A DNA stretch of 64,000 nt from Bacteroides intestinalis DSM 17393 (GCF_000172175.1 NZ_ABJL02000007.1:496001-560000); one strand, 5' to 3'; positions 36,281 to 45,182 are shown, counted from the first letter of the stretch. Notes: generated by a model not told the origin, from the sequence alone. Translations and numbers: made by a program.

Positions 36281-36847
36281 TTAAATTTTACCAACCAAAT
36301 CTATACTTGGCTTCAGTGTTTCGCCGCCTTTCTTCCATTTTGCGGGACATACTTCACCGTCGTGCGTAGCTACGAATTGCGCAGCTTCCACCTTACGGAG
36401 GAGTTCGTCGGCATTACGTCCGATGTTATTGTCCTGTATTTCGGCAATCTTGATTTTGCCTTCGGGGTTCACGACAAATGTGCCGCGGTAAGCCATACCT
36501 TCTTCTTCAATCATTACACCGAATGCACGAGTCAGCACGCCTGTAGGGTCTGCCAGCATCGGATACTTGATCTTGCGGATACTTTCGGATGCATCGTGCC
36601 ATGCTTTGTGCACGAAGTGAGAGTCGGTGCTTACAGAGTACACCTCTACACCCATTGCTTGGAATTGCTCGTATTTTTCAGCGATGTCCACCAGTTCGGT
36701 AGGGCATACGAAAGTAAAGTCTGCGGGATAGAAGAAGAAAATAGCCCATTTGCCTTTTACGTCTTCGTTGGTTACTGTTTTGAAACTTCCGTTCTGGAAT
36801 GCCTGAACTTTGAATTCAGGAAGCTGGGAATTGATAATTGGTTCCAT
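36281..36847 (-). CDS. ahpC: Alkyl hydroperoxide reductase subunit C, 2-Cys peroxiredoxin
   Basis: ATG 36847 starts the canonical 188-aa AhpC; upstream in-frame codons belong to the leader. The peroxidatic cysteine is C48 in FVCPTE, and the resolving cysteine is C167 in GEVCPAKW. It reduces hydrogen peroxide and organic peroxides in the cytoplasm and is recharged by AhpF. Upstream is a promoter with good -33 and -7 boxes and a 53-nt block that is nearly identical in front of dps, suggesting OxyR control. Confidence 0.97.
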   Translation of the reverse strand: MEPIINSQLPEFKVQAFQNGSFKTVTNEDVKGKWAIFFFYPADFTFVCPTELVDIAEKYEQFQAMGVEVYSVSTDSHFVHKAWHDASESIRKIKYPMLADPTGVLTRAFGVMIEEEGMAYRGTFVVNPEGKIKIAEIQDNNIGRNADELLRKVEAAQFVATHDGEVCPAKWKKGGETLKPSIDLVGKI

Positions 36848-36892
36848 AATCTTTTTTGTTTTAAAAGGTTTAGTACTTTGTTTTTTCGATGA

Positions 36893-36945
36893 TGCAAAGT
36901 TCATGCAAACCGAATGCAGAAGCAAGCTCGCTTGATTATGCTGAG
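36893..36945 (-). promoter_or_regulatory. Conserved ahpC upstream block (shared with dps)
   Basis: Read towards ahpC, the block starts CTCAGCATAATCAAGC, carries AGCTTGCTTCTGC, and ends in two TTTGCA elements 5 nt apart. It matches the dps block at 38086-38138 in 39 of the first 42 positions and in the final TTTGCA. The centre is a near-palindrome (CAAGCGAGCTTGCTTC). It may be an OxyR site overlapping the -33 region of an activated promoter whose -7 box is the distal CTTTGCA, or a 5'-leader element of the upstream promoter. Confidence 0.7.
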
Positions 36946-36967
36946 GTACAGCTGATCTTCGCGTTTG

Positions 36968-37000
36968 CAAAAATATAGCATCTTTTGCCGATAGAACAAA
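36968..37000 (-). promoter_or_regulatory. Sigma-ABfr promoter upstream of ahpC
   Basis: On the minus strand TTTG (36997-37000), a 21-nt spacer and TATTTTTG (36968-36975) match the Bacteroides promoter. A start near 36961 would place the conserved block inside a leader of about 115 nt. Confidence 0.55.
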
Positions 37001-37039
37001 AAAAACGATTGAAAAGATTTATGGGCCGATAGACGAAAT

Positions 37040-37966
37040 CTATACAACGCACTGAGTTGCCCGCAGGGACAGCATTTCGCGGGGTACAGAGGCTTGTATT
37101 TCTTTTGTGAGTACCTCCAACAAAGTGTTTCGTATGAAGTGCTCGTTGGTGATGAGAATGATCTGCCGGGTAGGAGTGGGGATGGCAAAGGGGCGCACCA
37201 ACTCTTTCTGTGTCTCGTTGAGCTGATCGATGGCAAGTTCGGGAATGAAGGTAACGCCTTTACCGCTTTCTACCATACGCATGAATGTCTCCATGCTGCC
37301 CAGATGATAAGCGATCTGGCTGGCTTGCGCCGCCTTCATCTGGCAGAAGCGGACTAACTGGTCGCGGAAGCAATGTCCCTCGTCCAGCATCCAAAGCTGT
37401 TCGTCGCTGAGATCGGAGGTGCGGATAATCTTATTATCGAACAGTTTGCTTTCGCGCGCGATGTACGCATAGAATTGTTCGTAGAATAAAGGTATCTGGC
37501 GGAAGTCATCCTTTTCGGGGAGGGTGGCGATAATGCCGGCATCTATCTCTCCTTTTATAAGAGCCTGCTTGATGTCCTTCGTCTTCATCTCCGTTACGCG
37601 GATATCCAGTTTGGGATATTTCTTCATCAGTTGCGGAAAGAAGCGCGGCAACAGATAAGGGGCGATGGTGGGAAGTATGCCTAACTTAAAGACACCCGAC
37701 AAGGAGTGCTTTTCTTCTTCAATAATATCCTTTATGTGGCCTGCCTGTTCCAATACGATACGGGCTTGCTCTATTACAAGCCGTCCGACGGGAGTAGGGC
37801 AGATGGGTTGTTGGTTTCGGTCGAATATCTTGGTGTCTAACTCGTCTTCCAGTTTTTGTATCATGGCACTCAGAGTGGGTTGAGTTACGCGGCAATGTTC
37901 CGCAGCTTTGGCGAAATGGCGGAACTGATTAACGGCAAGAATGTATTCCAGTTGTTGTAAAGTCAT
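37040..37966 (-). CDS. oxyR: OxyR peroxide-sensing LysR regulator
   Basis: ATG 37966 gives a 308-aa LysR-type regulator. The N-terminal winged HTH is MTLQQLEYILAV ... TQPTLSAMIQKLEDEL. The effector domain carries the redox pair C199 and C208 (DEGHC-FRDQLVRF-C), at exactly the E. coli OxyR numbering. Oxidation to a disulfide would activate transcription. It is placed between ahpC/ahpF and dps, its expected targets. Upstream in-frame codons as far as 38065 include the promoter and are not coding. Confidence 0.96.
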   Translation of the reverse strand: MTLQQLEYILAVNQFRHFAKAAEHCRVTQPTLSAMIQKLEDELDTKIFDRNQQPICPTPVGRLVIEQARIVLEQAGHIKDIIEEEKHSLSGVFKLGILPTIAPYLLPRFFPQLMKKYPKLDIRVTEMKTKDIKQALIKGEIDAGIIATLPEKDDFRQIPLFYEQFYAYIARESKLFDNKIIRTSDLSDEQLWMLDEGHCFRDQLVRFCQMKAAQASQIAYHLGSMETFMRMVESGKGVTFIPELAIDQLNETQKELVRPFAIPTPTRQIILITNEHFIRNTLLEVLTKEIQASVPREMLSLRATQCVV

Positions 37967-38009
37967 GATAAATAAAGGGTTTGAACGGGTTATATAGATT
38001 CTGTCTATG

Positions 38010-38060
38010 CAAAGATAGAAATTATCTGTTTGACAAGCGTTGATTTGCCTCTTATCTTTG
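38010..38060. promoter_or_regulatory. Divergent promoters of oxyR and dps
   Basis: Minus strand: TATCTTTG at 38010-38017, a -7 box for oxyR, start near 38003. Plus strand: TTTG at 38029-38032, a 20-nt spacer and TATCTTTG at 38053-38060, a full promoter for dps with start near 38067. Confidence 0.6.
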
Positions 38061-38085
38061 TACAAAAAACGAAGAAAGGCTGCAT

Positions 38086-38138
38086 CTCAGCATAATCAAG
38101 CAAGCTTGCTTCTGCCTTCGATTTGCACTTTCTTTGCA
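38086..38138 (+). promoter_or_regulatory. Conserved dps upstream block (shared with ahpC)
   Basis: This is the plus-strand counterpart of 36893-36945: CTCAGCATAATCAAGC, then AAGCTTGCTTCTGC, then TTTGCA-N5-TTTGCA. In both genes it lies 22-25 nt downstream of a strong -7 box and 44-45 nt before the ATG. The palindromic core includes GCAAGCTTGC. Confidence 0.7.
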
Positions 38139-38182
38139 ACAGGAAAAAGAAAAACAGTATAAACTATTAAAACCATAAAATT

Positions 38183-38674
38183 ATGAAGACTTTAAATTAT
38201 ATCAAGTTAAATGAATCGGGAGTAGCTAACGTAGTATCTGCATTGCATCAACTTTTGGCAGATTTCCAGGTGTATTACACGAATCTGCGCGGTTTCCACT
38301 GGAACATCAAGGGACATGGTTTCTTCGTATTGCACGAGAAGTTTGAAAGTATGTATGACGACGCAGCCGAGAAGGTGGACGAAATTGCAGAGCGTATCCT
38401 GATGTTGGGTGGTGTACCCGAAAACAAGTTCAGCGAATACCTGAAAGTTGCAAAGATCAAAGAAGTATCTGACGTGGCTTGTGGTAGCGATGCGGTCAGC
38501 AATATTCTTGAAACTTACGGATACCTCATTGGTGAGGAAAGAAAGATCATTGAACTGGCCAATGAAGCAGGTGACGACGTTACTGCCGACCTGATGACAG
38601 GCTATCTGAAAGAACAGGAAAAGATGGTTTGGATGCTGGTCGCTTTCAGTACAAAAGGATGCACAGACAAATAA
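38183..38674 (+). CDS. dps: Dps ferritin-like DNA-protection protein
   Basis: This 163-aa protein is a mini-ferritin that oxidises and stores iron with peroxide as oxidant. The ferroxidase-site residues are in the classical spacing: H39 (RGFHWNIKG), H51, D66 and E70 (YDDAAEKVDEIAER). A four-helix bundle of normal length is predicted, with no extra DNA-binding tail beyond the short N terminus. It is divergent from oxyR and shares its upstream block with ahpC, so it is a likely member of the peroxide regulon. Confidence 0.95.
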   Translation: MKTLNYIKLNESGVANVVSALHQLLADFQVYYTNLRGFHWNIKGHGFFVLHEKFESMYDDAAEKVDEIAERILMLGGVPENKFSEYLKVAKIKEVSDVACGSDAVSNILETYGYLIGEERKIIELANEAGDDVTADLMTGYLKEQEKMVWMLVAFSTKGCTDK

Positions 38675-38685
38675 TATATAGGTTT

Positions 38686-38743
38686 AGGTGATAAATGATG
38701 GAAAGGTGATGAAGTGGTGGAGACACTGCTTTATCACCTTTTT
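38686..38743. terminator. Terminator between dps and the DEAD-box helicase gene
   Basis: AGGTGATAAA (38686-38695) pairs with TTTATCACCT (38730-38739), followed by a T run on the plus strand. The loop contains further GGTGATGAA-like octamers, relating it to the larger inverted repeat at 34203-34307. Confidence 0.75.
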
Positions 38744-38752
38744 CCTTGTATA

Positions 38753-40732
38753 TTATTTCTTTTTCGGTGCCCGTCTTGCCCAACCTTCTTCACTGAAGTC
38801 AGGTTCTTTATCGCGGAACTCCTTGTTGTCATTTTGGAAGAATTGTCTCCAATCGTCTTTCTTGCCACGAGCGCTAGTATAGCCACGTTCTTCGCGGCTC
38901 GGTTTGCCTTTCTTTTTGTCAGCCGGAGCATTGTCAGATTTACTTCTACTGTTTCTGGGCGTATCGTTACGTTTTCCAGATGCATCGCTACGCTTTTCAT
39001 CTTTGAAGCTACGCTTTTTGCCATCAAACTCCTTTTTGCTGTAACTGCTTCCTTCGCTTTTACGTCTGCCTTTAGGAGCTTCCTTGCCTTCTTCACCGGC
39101 AATCTCCACAGAAACCTTACGACCGTTCCAGTTGGCTCGGTTTAAAGCTTTTACTACATTTCCCGCTTCTTTCTCGTCTACCTCAAAAAATGAGAAGTTC
39201 TTCATCAGATCAATACGTCCCAGTTCCACACGACCACGGGTATTACTGTTCAGAAGACTGATCAGTTCATTGGGGAAGAAATTATCCATCTTACCCAGAT
39301 TGATGAACAGGCGCGTAAATCCCGGTTCAGCTTTGCGGCTGCTACTTCTGCGGTCACCACTGCGTTCGTTGCCGCTTCGGCCGTTACGTTCACCACGGCT
39401 ATCGGTAGGCATTTCTATTTCTTCGCGATTGCGGTAATATTCTGAGAAACGGTTGAACTCGTGGGAAACCATACGTTTGATAAGGTCTTCTTTGCTCAAC
39501 CAGTCCAGTTTACGGTATATTTCAGGCATAAAGTCAGCCATGTCTTCTTCGTTCACTTTCACCTTTTCCAGATCGTCAATCACTTTCAGGAGCTGTTTCT
39601 CGCAAATCTGTTTGCCGGTAGGCATTTCACCAATAATAAACTTCTTGCTGATGATACGTTCTATTTCGCGCATCTTACCTTTTTCGCGCAAGTTGATGAT
39701 GGCGATAGAAGTACCGGTCTTTCCGGCGCGTCCTGTACGTCCGCTACGGTGGGTGTAACTTTCGGTATCATCTGGCAGACCATAGTTGATAACATGTGTC
39801 AAGTCGTCTACGTCGAGTCCGCGTGCAGCAACGTCCGTGGCAACCAGGATTTGCAGATTACGGATGCGGAATTTCTGCATTACGGCGTCACGCTGCGCCT
39901 GACTTAATTCACCGTGCAGTGAATCGGCATTGTAACCGTCCTGCATCAACTTGTCGGCAATTTCCTGCGTTTCTTTGCGCGTACGGCAGAAAATGATACC
40001 GTATATCTGCGGATAATAGTCTACAATACGTTTCAGAGCCGCGTATTTATCCTTGGCATGAACGGTGAAGACTACATGCTTCACGTTGCTTGTACTTTCA
40101 TTTTTCCGTCCGATAGTGATTTCTTTGGCGTCACGTAAGTATTTCTTTGAGATACGTGCAATCTCCGGGCTCATAGTGGCAGAGAATAATAACGTATTAC
40201 GCTCCTGAGGCACATCGGCAAGAATAGCGTTAATACTGTCCGTGAATCCCATGTTCAGCATTTCGTCCGCCTCGTCCATCACTACATTCTGGATAGTGGT
40301 GAGCGATACAGTCTTACGTTCCATCAGGTCGAGTAGTCGTCCCGGGGTAGCAACGATGATATGTACACCTTGTTTCAGGGCACGTATCTGGCTATCTATG
40401 GATGAACCACCATATACGGGCAATACCCGCAATCCAGTGATGTATTTGGAATAGTCATTCAAATCACCTGCAATCTGCAAGCAAAGTTCGCGTGTAGGGC
40501 AAAGTATAAGGGATTGTGGAATCCGGTTCTTTACATTAATTTTTTGGATAAGTGGCAGGCCGAATGCGGCGGTTTTCCCCGTTCCTGTTTGTGCAAGTGC
40601 TACAACATCATTATTTTCTCCTAAAAGGTAAGGAATCACTTCCTCTTGCACCGGCATGGGACACTCATATCCCATTTCTTCAATGGCGCGGCGTATCTCC
40701 GGCGACAGACCGAGCTCTTCAAAATTCTTCAT
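38753..40732 (-). CDS. DEAD-box RNA helicase with DbpA-type RNA-binding domain
   Basis: ATG 40732 gives 659 aa. The helicase core has AQTGTGKT (47-54), PTRELCLQ, TPGRLLD, DEADEMLNMGF, SATM and HRSGRTGRAG. A DbpA-like RNA-recognition fold follows (about 465-540, FTRLFINLGKMDNFFPNELISL). The last 110 residues are a basic, low-complexity tail (KGRRKSEGSS, KKGKPSREERG) likely to bind RNA without structure. The family acts in ribosome assembly and cold-adapted RNA remodelling. A minus-strand TATCTTTG at 40763-40770 is a probable -7 box, just upstream of the start. Confidence 0.94.
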   Translation of the reverse strand: MKNFEELGLSPEIRRAIEEMGYECPMPVQEEVIPYLLGENNDVVALAQTGTGKTAAFGLPLIQKINVKNRIPQSLILCPTRELCLQIAGDLNDYSKYITGLRVLPVYGGSSIDSQIRALKQGVHIIVATPGRLLDLMERKTVSLTTIQNVVMDEADEMLNMGFTDSINAILADVPQERNTLLFSATMSPEIARISKKYLRDAKEITIGRKNESTSNVKHVVFTVHAKDKYAALKRIVDYYPQIYGIIFCRTRKETQEIADKLMQDGYNADSLHGELSQAQRDAVMQKFRIRNLQILVATDVAARGLDVDDLTHVINYGLPDDTESYTHRSGRTGRAGKTGTSIAIINLREKGKMREIERIISKKFIIGEMPTGKQICEKQLLKVIDDLEKVKVNEEDMADFMPEIYRKLDWLSKEDLIKRMVSHEFNRFSEYYRNREEIEMPTDSRGERNGRSGNERSGDRRSSSRKAEPGFTRLFINLGKMDNFFPNELISLLNSNTRGRVELGRIDLMKNFSFFEVDEKEAGNVVKALNRANWNGRKVSVEIAGEEGKEAPKGRRKSEGSSYSKKEFDGKKRSFKDEKRSDASGKRNDTPRNSRSKSDNAPADKKKGKPSREERGYTSARGKKDDWRQFFQNDNKEFRDKEPDFSEEGWARRAPKKK

Positions 40733-40785
40733 TAAATCTTTGTATATCTTTATATTCGGGCACAAAGATAGAACAATTTTAGTGA

Positions 40786-41856
40786 TTAATTATCGTTTTT
40801 CACTAAAAGAATACTTTGCAGCTTCTTAATTTCTTCTTTCTTGAGTCCGATGCCCCTTTCCAGATAGGTCTCCACGTCACCGTACCTACGTTCTATTTCT
40901 TCTTTGGCAGCATTCAGGAAATCTTCTCTGGCTGAATAAACAGTCGTGATGGCTTCTTGCGAACGTGCAGGCAGATTGTAGGCATAACGTGAGGCGCTGG
41001 GAATATTAAAGTAGTCATTGCTGAGACGATAATCTTCCATGATAATATCGCTGTTCACACCAAGAGAAGCGAGTATCAGTGCCGAAGCAATGCCGGTGCG
41101 TCCCTTACCGGAGGAACAATGAATGACGACAGGATAGTTAGCACTGTCCAACAGGATATCGAATATCTGCCGGTATTCATGGTGGTAGTTCATCACTAAC
41201 TCGCGATTCATTCGTTCCACCATACGGTATACAGTATCACTTTTTATTTTTTGTTCCTGGATACCTCTCAGAATATCTTCCATATCCCCCGTTTTTATGG
41301 GAATATGTACGACATTGAATCCTTCTTGTAATGGGGTATGTCCTTTTAACTCTGATTCGGAGCGCAGGTCTACAATAGTCTTGATGCCTATATTCTTTAG
41401 TTCTCTGCGCGAGTAGCATTCCAGACTGTCTATCTGGGCTGAGCGGTAAAGCATACCCCAGCGCAATTGTTTCTGGGTAGGATATGATGGATATCCTCCC
41501 ATATCGCGGAAGTTCTGTATACCAGGGATATTGACATTACGGGTAGCAATCTTCACACGGTATTTATCATTAAATACAAGGGTATAGTAATACCGTCTGG
41601 TAGGGTCCGTGGTAACAATTGTCATTCGTTGGTCGGCAATATTTGCCATGGCCACCGGAGAATCTTCGGGAATATAGTTCGGGTCGGTAGAGGCATATAC
41701 CTTTACGTTTCCTTTAATAAGAGGGGCCATTTCCCATTTGACGATACTATTTCCAACGTTGTTTTCTTCGCAAACGACGGAGATATGGGGAGCTGTGCCG
41801 CTACAAGCCGGTAGCAGTAATACACATGTTAGCAAGTTCAACAGATTTTTATACAT
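40786..41856 (-). CDS. Tyrosine-phosphatase-like lipoprotein
   Basis: ATG 41856 gives a 356-aa lipoprotein with lipobox LLPAC. An N-terminal beta domain (about 25-110) precedes a Y_phosphatase3-type catalytic domain. The latter contains GIQNFRDMGGYPS, LYRSAQIDSL, IVDLRSESEL and the P-loop HCSSGKGRTG, with nucleophile C247 and R253. The fold removes phosphate from tyrosine or from phospholipids and other small substrates; a lipidated, exported form suggests a periplasmic or surface substrate. A minus-strand TATCTTTG lies at 41881-41888. It is separate from the kinase gene upstream by about 100 nt. Confidence 0.88.
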   Translation of the reverse strand: MYKNLLNLLTCVLLLPACSGTAPHISVVCEENNVGNSIVKWEMAPLIKGNVKVYASTDPNYIPEDSPVAMANIADQRMTIVTTDPTRRYYYTLVFNDKYRVKIATRNVNIPGIQNFRDMGGYPSYPTQKQLRWGMLYRSAQIDSLECYSRRELKNIGIKTIVDLRSESELKGHTPLQEGFNVVHIPIKTGDMEDILRGIQEQKIKSDTVYRMVERMNRELVMNYHHEYRQIFDILLDSANYPVVIHCSSGKGRTGIASALILASLGVNSDIIMEDYRLSNDYFNIPSASRYAYNLPARSQEAITTVYSAREDFLNAAKEEIERRYGDVETYLERGIGLKKEEIKKLQSILLVKNDN

Positions 41857-41957
41857 AGTTTTTTGTCTGAGCGTATACTGCAAAGATATGTATTCTGCTG
41901 ACTTTTGTTACTTCAAGGCGCAGAGTTTCACAGAGTTTTTTCTCCTTTAACGGGGAT

Positions 41958-42887
41958 TTAGTTAATGGGAGGCAACTGGCGGGCAAACTCCGGTGATATG
42001 GAATTGTTAAAACTCCGGCATACATCTGCCGAGAACTCGATGCCGCAACGGATAATCTTGTCCCAGGTGGCTTCATCTATTTGTCCCAGATCGCAGTGGC
42101 GTACATTGTACTTCAGCAGGCCATAGATGATTCCGGCATTGAAATTATCACCCGCTCCAATAGTACTGACTGCCTCCAATGGCGGAATAGCATACTCTTT
42201 GGTAATGCTTTTCGTACGCAGTGAAATCTCTTTCGCTCCGGCAGTGCAAAGAAAGTTAGAGCAATAAAAACGAATCTTATCTTTGTAGACCTTATCCACT
42301 TCCTTTTGATTATACATATAGAAGAAATCTTCTATAGAACCGCGTACAATGTCGGCATATTCCAGATTCTCGATGATGGTTGATGTCAGTTTAATGGCTT
42401 CATCTTTATGCGAGGAGCGGAAGTTAGGATCGTAGTAGACAATTGCTTTCTTCTCACGTGCCTGCTCCAACAGATCCTGAACTTTATCGCGCAACACCGG
42501 GTTCAGGGCAAAATATGAACCGAAAACTACGATGTCGTCTTCTTCCAGTTTTGGGAAGACTACATCCAGCCGTTGCTTGGGATAATCCTTATAGAAAATA
42601 TATTCCGCATCACCATGTTCGTTCAGGTAAGCCAGTGATACGGGAGATTTGCCATCGGGGAACACATTGACATATTCGGTAGACATGCCGCTATCCTGCA
42701 TGAATTGCAGAATTGTGTTGCCCACCTGGTCGTTTCCCGTTTCGCTGATGAAGCTCACAGGTACGCCTGTCCGTGCCAATGACACGATGCCGTTAAATAC
42801 TGAGCCACCCGGTACAGCTGCTGTCGGCTGCCCGTTGCGGAAAATGATGTCAAGGATAGTTTCTCCTATACCGATTACTTTTCGCAT
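41958..42887 (-). CDS. PfkB-family sugar kinase (fructokinase-like)
   Basis: This 309-aa cytoplasmic kinase starts MRKVIGIGETILDIIF and has the PfkB signature AVPGGSVFNGIVSLAR near the N terminus. The ATP/anion-hole motif TIGAGDNFNAGI lies near the C terminus, with the catalytic Asp in GAGDNF. Such enzymes phosphorylate fructose or related ketoses and nucleosides. Its start overlaps the end of the SIS isomerase gene by 13 nt, so the two are translationally coupled and probably act on the same sugar-phosphate route. The exact sugar is not determined. Confidence 0.88.
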   Translation of the reverse strand: MRKVIGIGETILDIIFRNGQPTAAVPGGSVFNGIVSLARTGVPVSFISETGNDQVGNTILQFMQDSGMSTEYVNVFPDGKSPVSLAYLNEHGDAEYIFYKDYPKQRLDVVFPKLEEDDIVVFGSYFALNPVLRDKVQDLLEQAREKKAIVYYDPNFRSSHKDEAIKLTSTIIENLEYADIVRGSIEDFFYMYNQKEVDKVYKDKIRFYCSNFLCTAGAKEISLRTKSITKEYAIPPLEAVSTIGAGDNFNAGIIYGLLKYNVRHCDLGQIDEATWDKIIRCGIEFSADVCRSFNNSISPEFARQLPPIN

Positions 42888-43480
42888 AATTTTCTTGATT
42901 TTTCACCCAAATACCCACCGTGATGACGTTTGGAGTAGTCTCCAATTGTAAAGCCGGTCTGTTGCATTACCTGTACTACAAGAATGTCACCGATGACGGT
43001 CATTACAGTAGTCGAGGTAGTGGGCGTCATTCCCAGAGCACAGACTTCCTTGGGCTTTCCTGTGCTGAGACATACATCAGACTCATGAGCCAACGGACTA
43101 TCTGGATTTCCGGTAATAACAATAAATTTAAGCTCTGGGTTCAAATTATGAGCTAATTGTGTGAGTTCCACGATTTCGCGTGTTTTGCCGGAGTTAGAGA
43201 TCAATAGCAGTAAATCGTTTTCCTGCAAGATACCTAAGTCACCGTGTTGAGCTTCGCTGGGATGCAGAAATACGGAAGGGATTCCGGTAGAACAGAACGT
43301 AGTTGCAATGTTCATGGCAATCTGTCCTGCTTTTCCCATACCCGAAGTTACCAGTTTCCCTTTCCGCCGGTGAATTTGTTCCACGATAAGTTCTACTGCA
43401 CGCTCGTAAGCGTCTGTCACGGGGATGTTTAGAACAGCTTGTGCTTCTTTCTGCAAAAGCTCTTGAATGGATTCAATCAT
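42875..43480 (-). CDS. SIS-domain sugar-phosphate isomerase, KpsF/GutQ-like without CBS domains
   Basis: ATG 43480 gives a 201-aa protein. It has the SIS core of arabinose-5-phosphate isomerases: VTSGMGKAGQIAMNIA, FLHPSEAQHGDLGIL, LLISNSGKTREI and MTPTTSTTVMTVIGD. Full-length KdsD/KpsF proteins carry two CBS domains after the SIS domain; they are absent here, as in some shorter Bacteroidota homologues. It overlaps the PfkB kinase gene downstream. Possible products are D-arabinose 5-phosphate for Kdo or a related ketose/aldose phosphate. Confidence 0.86.
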   Translation of the reverse strand: MIESIQELLQKEAQAVLNIPVTDAYERAVELIVEQIHRRKGKLVTSGMGKAGQIAMNIATTFCSTGIPSVFLHPSEAQHGDLGILQENDLLLLISNSGKTREIVELTQLAHNLNPELKFIVITGNPDSPLAHESDVCLSTGKPKEVCALGMTPTTSTTVMTVIGDILVVQVMQQTGFTIGDYSKRHHGGYLGEKSRKLCEK

Positions 43481-43600
43481 TATACTATTTTTGTTAGTAG
43501 TTAGGTTATAGCCTACAAATATCTGCAATTTTCCATAAATGGCAATAAGTTTTATTGTATTTTTGCTTTGTGAAGATAGGGGGAGCTCATCAAATTGAGT

Positions 43601-43608
43601 TATCTTTG
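43601..43608 (+). promoter_or_regulatory. -7 box of the M16 protease gene
   Basis: TATCTTTG at 43601-43608 lies 27 nt before the ATG at 43636, and it is the best TAnnTTTG match in the 43481-43635 gap. No clear -33 box is seen. Confidence 0.5.
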
Positions 43609-43635
43609 CGCCCTCAATCAGTTTTGAACGTAAGA

Positions 43636-44883
43636 ATGAAGAAGTTAGCACTTTTCCCTTTACCGGGACATAACGAATATACACTTGCCAACGGTTTGCG
43701 TATTATCCATCAACCGGCCTATTCCAATGTAGCTTATTGTGGTTTTGCTGTTGATGCCGGAACCCGTGATGAACTTGAGAATGAACAAGGCATGGCGCAC
43801 TTTGTGGAACATCTTATTTTTAAAGGTACACAGAAGCGGAAAGCCTGGCATATTCTCAATCGTATGGAGAATGTAGGTGGTGACCTGAATGCTTACACCA
43901 ATAAAGAAGAGACGGTTATCTATTCTGCTTTCCTTACTGAGCACTTCGGCCGGGCCTTTGAACTGCTGGCGGATATTGTATTTCATTCCACCTTTCCGCA
44001 ACGTGAGATTGAAAAGGAAACGGAGGTAATCATTGATGAAATCCAGTCTTACGAGGACACGCCTTCCGAACTTATTTTCGATGACTTCGAGGATTTGATC
44101 TTCCGCGGACATCCGCTGGGACGTAATATTTTGGGTAATCCTGAATTACTGAAAACGTTCCGGAGTGAAGATGCTGCTGCTTTCACTTCCCGCTTTTACC
44201 ATCCGGGCAATATGGTTTTCTTTGTTTGGGGCGATTTGGATTTCAAGCAAGTCATCCGTTGGGCAGAGAAACTCCTTATAGATGTCCCTGCGGTATCGGT
44301 GGATAACCGTCGTATGCCTCCTCCTCTTTATACGCCTGAGAAACTCACTATACATAAAGATACGCATCAGGCTCATGTCATGATTGGCAGTCGTGGATAC
44401 AATGCCTATGATGATAAACGTACAGCCCTTTATCTGCTGAACAATATTCTTGGGGGCCCGGGTATGAATAGTCGTCTGAACGTTTCTCTGCGTGAACGCC
44501 GGGGATTAGTTTATAATGTGGAGTCCAATCTGACTTCTTATACGGATACAGGTGTCTTCTGCACTTATTTCGGATGCGATCCTGAAGATGTGGATACATG
44601 TATGCGATTGGTAATGAAGGAACTTAAAAGCTTGCGTGATACCAAGATGACTTCCCAGCAACTGGCTGCTACCAAGAAGCAACTAATTGGACAGATAGGT
44701 GTAGCGTCGGATAATAATGAGAACAATGCCCTCGGTATGGCAAAGACCTTCCTGCATTATCATAAATATGAAACATCCGAAGCGGTTTATCAACGTATTG
44801 AACAACTTACTCCGGAGATTCTATTGGAAGTGGCGAATGAAATGTTTGCAGAAGATTATCTGTCGACGTTAATCTATCGCTGA
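43636..44883 (+). CDS. M16 family zinc peptidase (processing-peptidase-like)
   Basis: ATG 43636 gives 415 aa. The inverted zinc motif HFVEH (H55, E58, H59) and the downstream glutamate helix (EIEKETEVIIDEIQSYEDTP) form the catalytic centre. The second half has the family's R/Y element SLRERRGLVYNVES. It is a single-unit M16B-type peptidase of mitochondrial-processing-peptidase size, with no signal peptide, so probably cytoplasmic. It is divergent from the SIS/kinase operon. Confidence 0.93.
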   Translation: MKKLALFPLPGHNEYTLANGLRIIHQPAYSNVAYCGFAVDAGTRDELENEQGMAHFVEHLIFKGTQKRKAWHILNRMENVGGDLNAYTNKEETVIYSAFLTEHFGRAFELLADIVFHSTFPQREIEKETEVIIDEIQSYEDTPSELIFDDFEDLIFRGHPLGRNILGNPELLKTFRSEDAAAFTSRFYHPGNMVFFVWGDLDFKQVIRWAEKLLIDVPAVSVDNRRMPPPLYTPEKLTIHKDTHQAHVMIGSRGYNAYDDKRTALYLLNNILGGPGMNSRLNVSLRERRGLVYNVESNLTSYTDTGVFCTYFGCDPEDVDTCMRLVMKELKSLRDTKMTSQQLAATKKQLIGQIGVASDNNENNALGMAKTFLHYHKYETSEAVYQRIEQLTPEILLEVANEMFAEDYLSTLIYR

Positions 44884-44920
44884 GTATCCTTTATTGATTG
44901 GCATAAGGCAACGTCTGCAA

Positions 44921-45163
44921 TCACAACTCCATGAACCGGTCGTAGATGTAATAACCTTTGTCGGATTTGAATACATATTCCTTGTTTATTTATGTAGCAT
45001 TTTTTATCAGTCCGGTTTTCCCCATGCGGCGTGGACTCATCAAAGTGATGTTGCGTCCATTCCTTAAGGCAGAAATTAACTTCTGTGTGTCCTCTTTCCG
45101 GTCACAAAAATAGTCTGGTCCGGCATAACCGTAAACCAGAAAAGGATTCGTTATTCTATTCAT
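44921..45163 (-). pseudogene. Internally deleted AAA ATPase gene
   Basis: From ATG 45163 the frame reads MNRITNPFLVYGYAGPDYFC, a segment DRKEDTQKLISALRNGRNIT and a Walker A SPRRMGKTGLI, then stops (TAA). After this stop the same frame continues as YVFKSDKGYYIYDRFMEL and stops at 44921. Start and tail match the two ends of the intact ATPase at 46409-47545, so the roughly 300-residue middle is missing. It is a clear relic; about 81 codons remain. Confidence 0.8.
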
Positions 45164-45182
45164 AAGCAAAAGTTTATGTGCA

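Noticed and set aside
36275..36892. 205-codon plus-strand open frame
   Set aside because: It is antisense to ahpC, which has all peroxiredoxin motifs.
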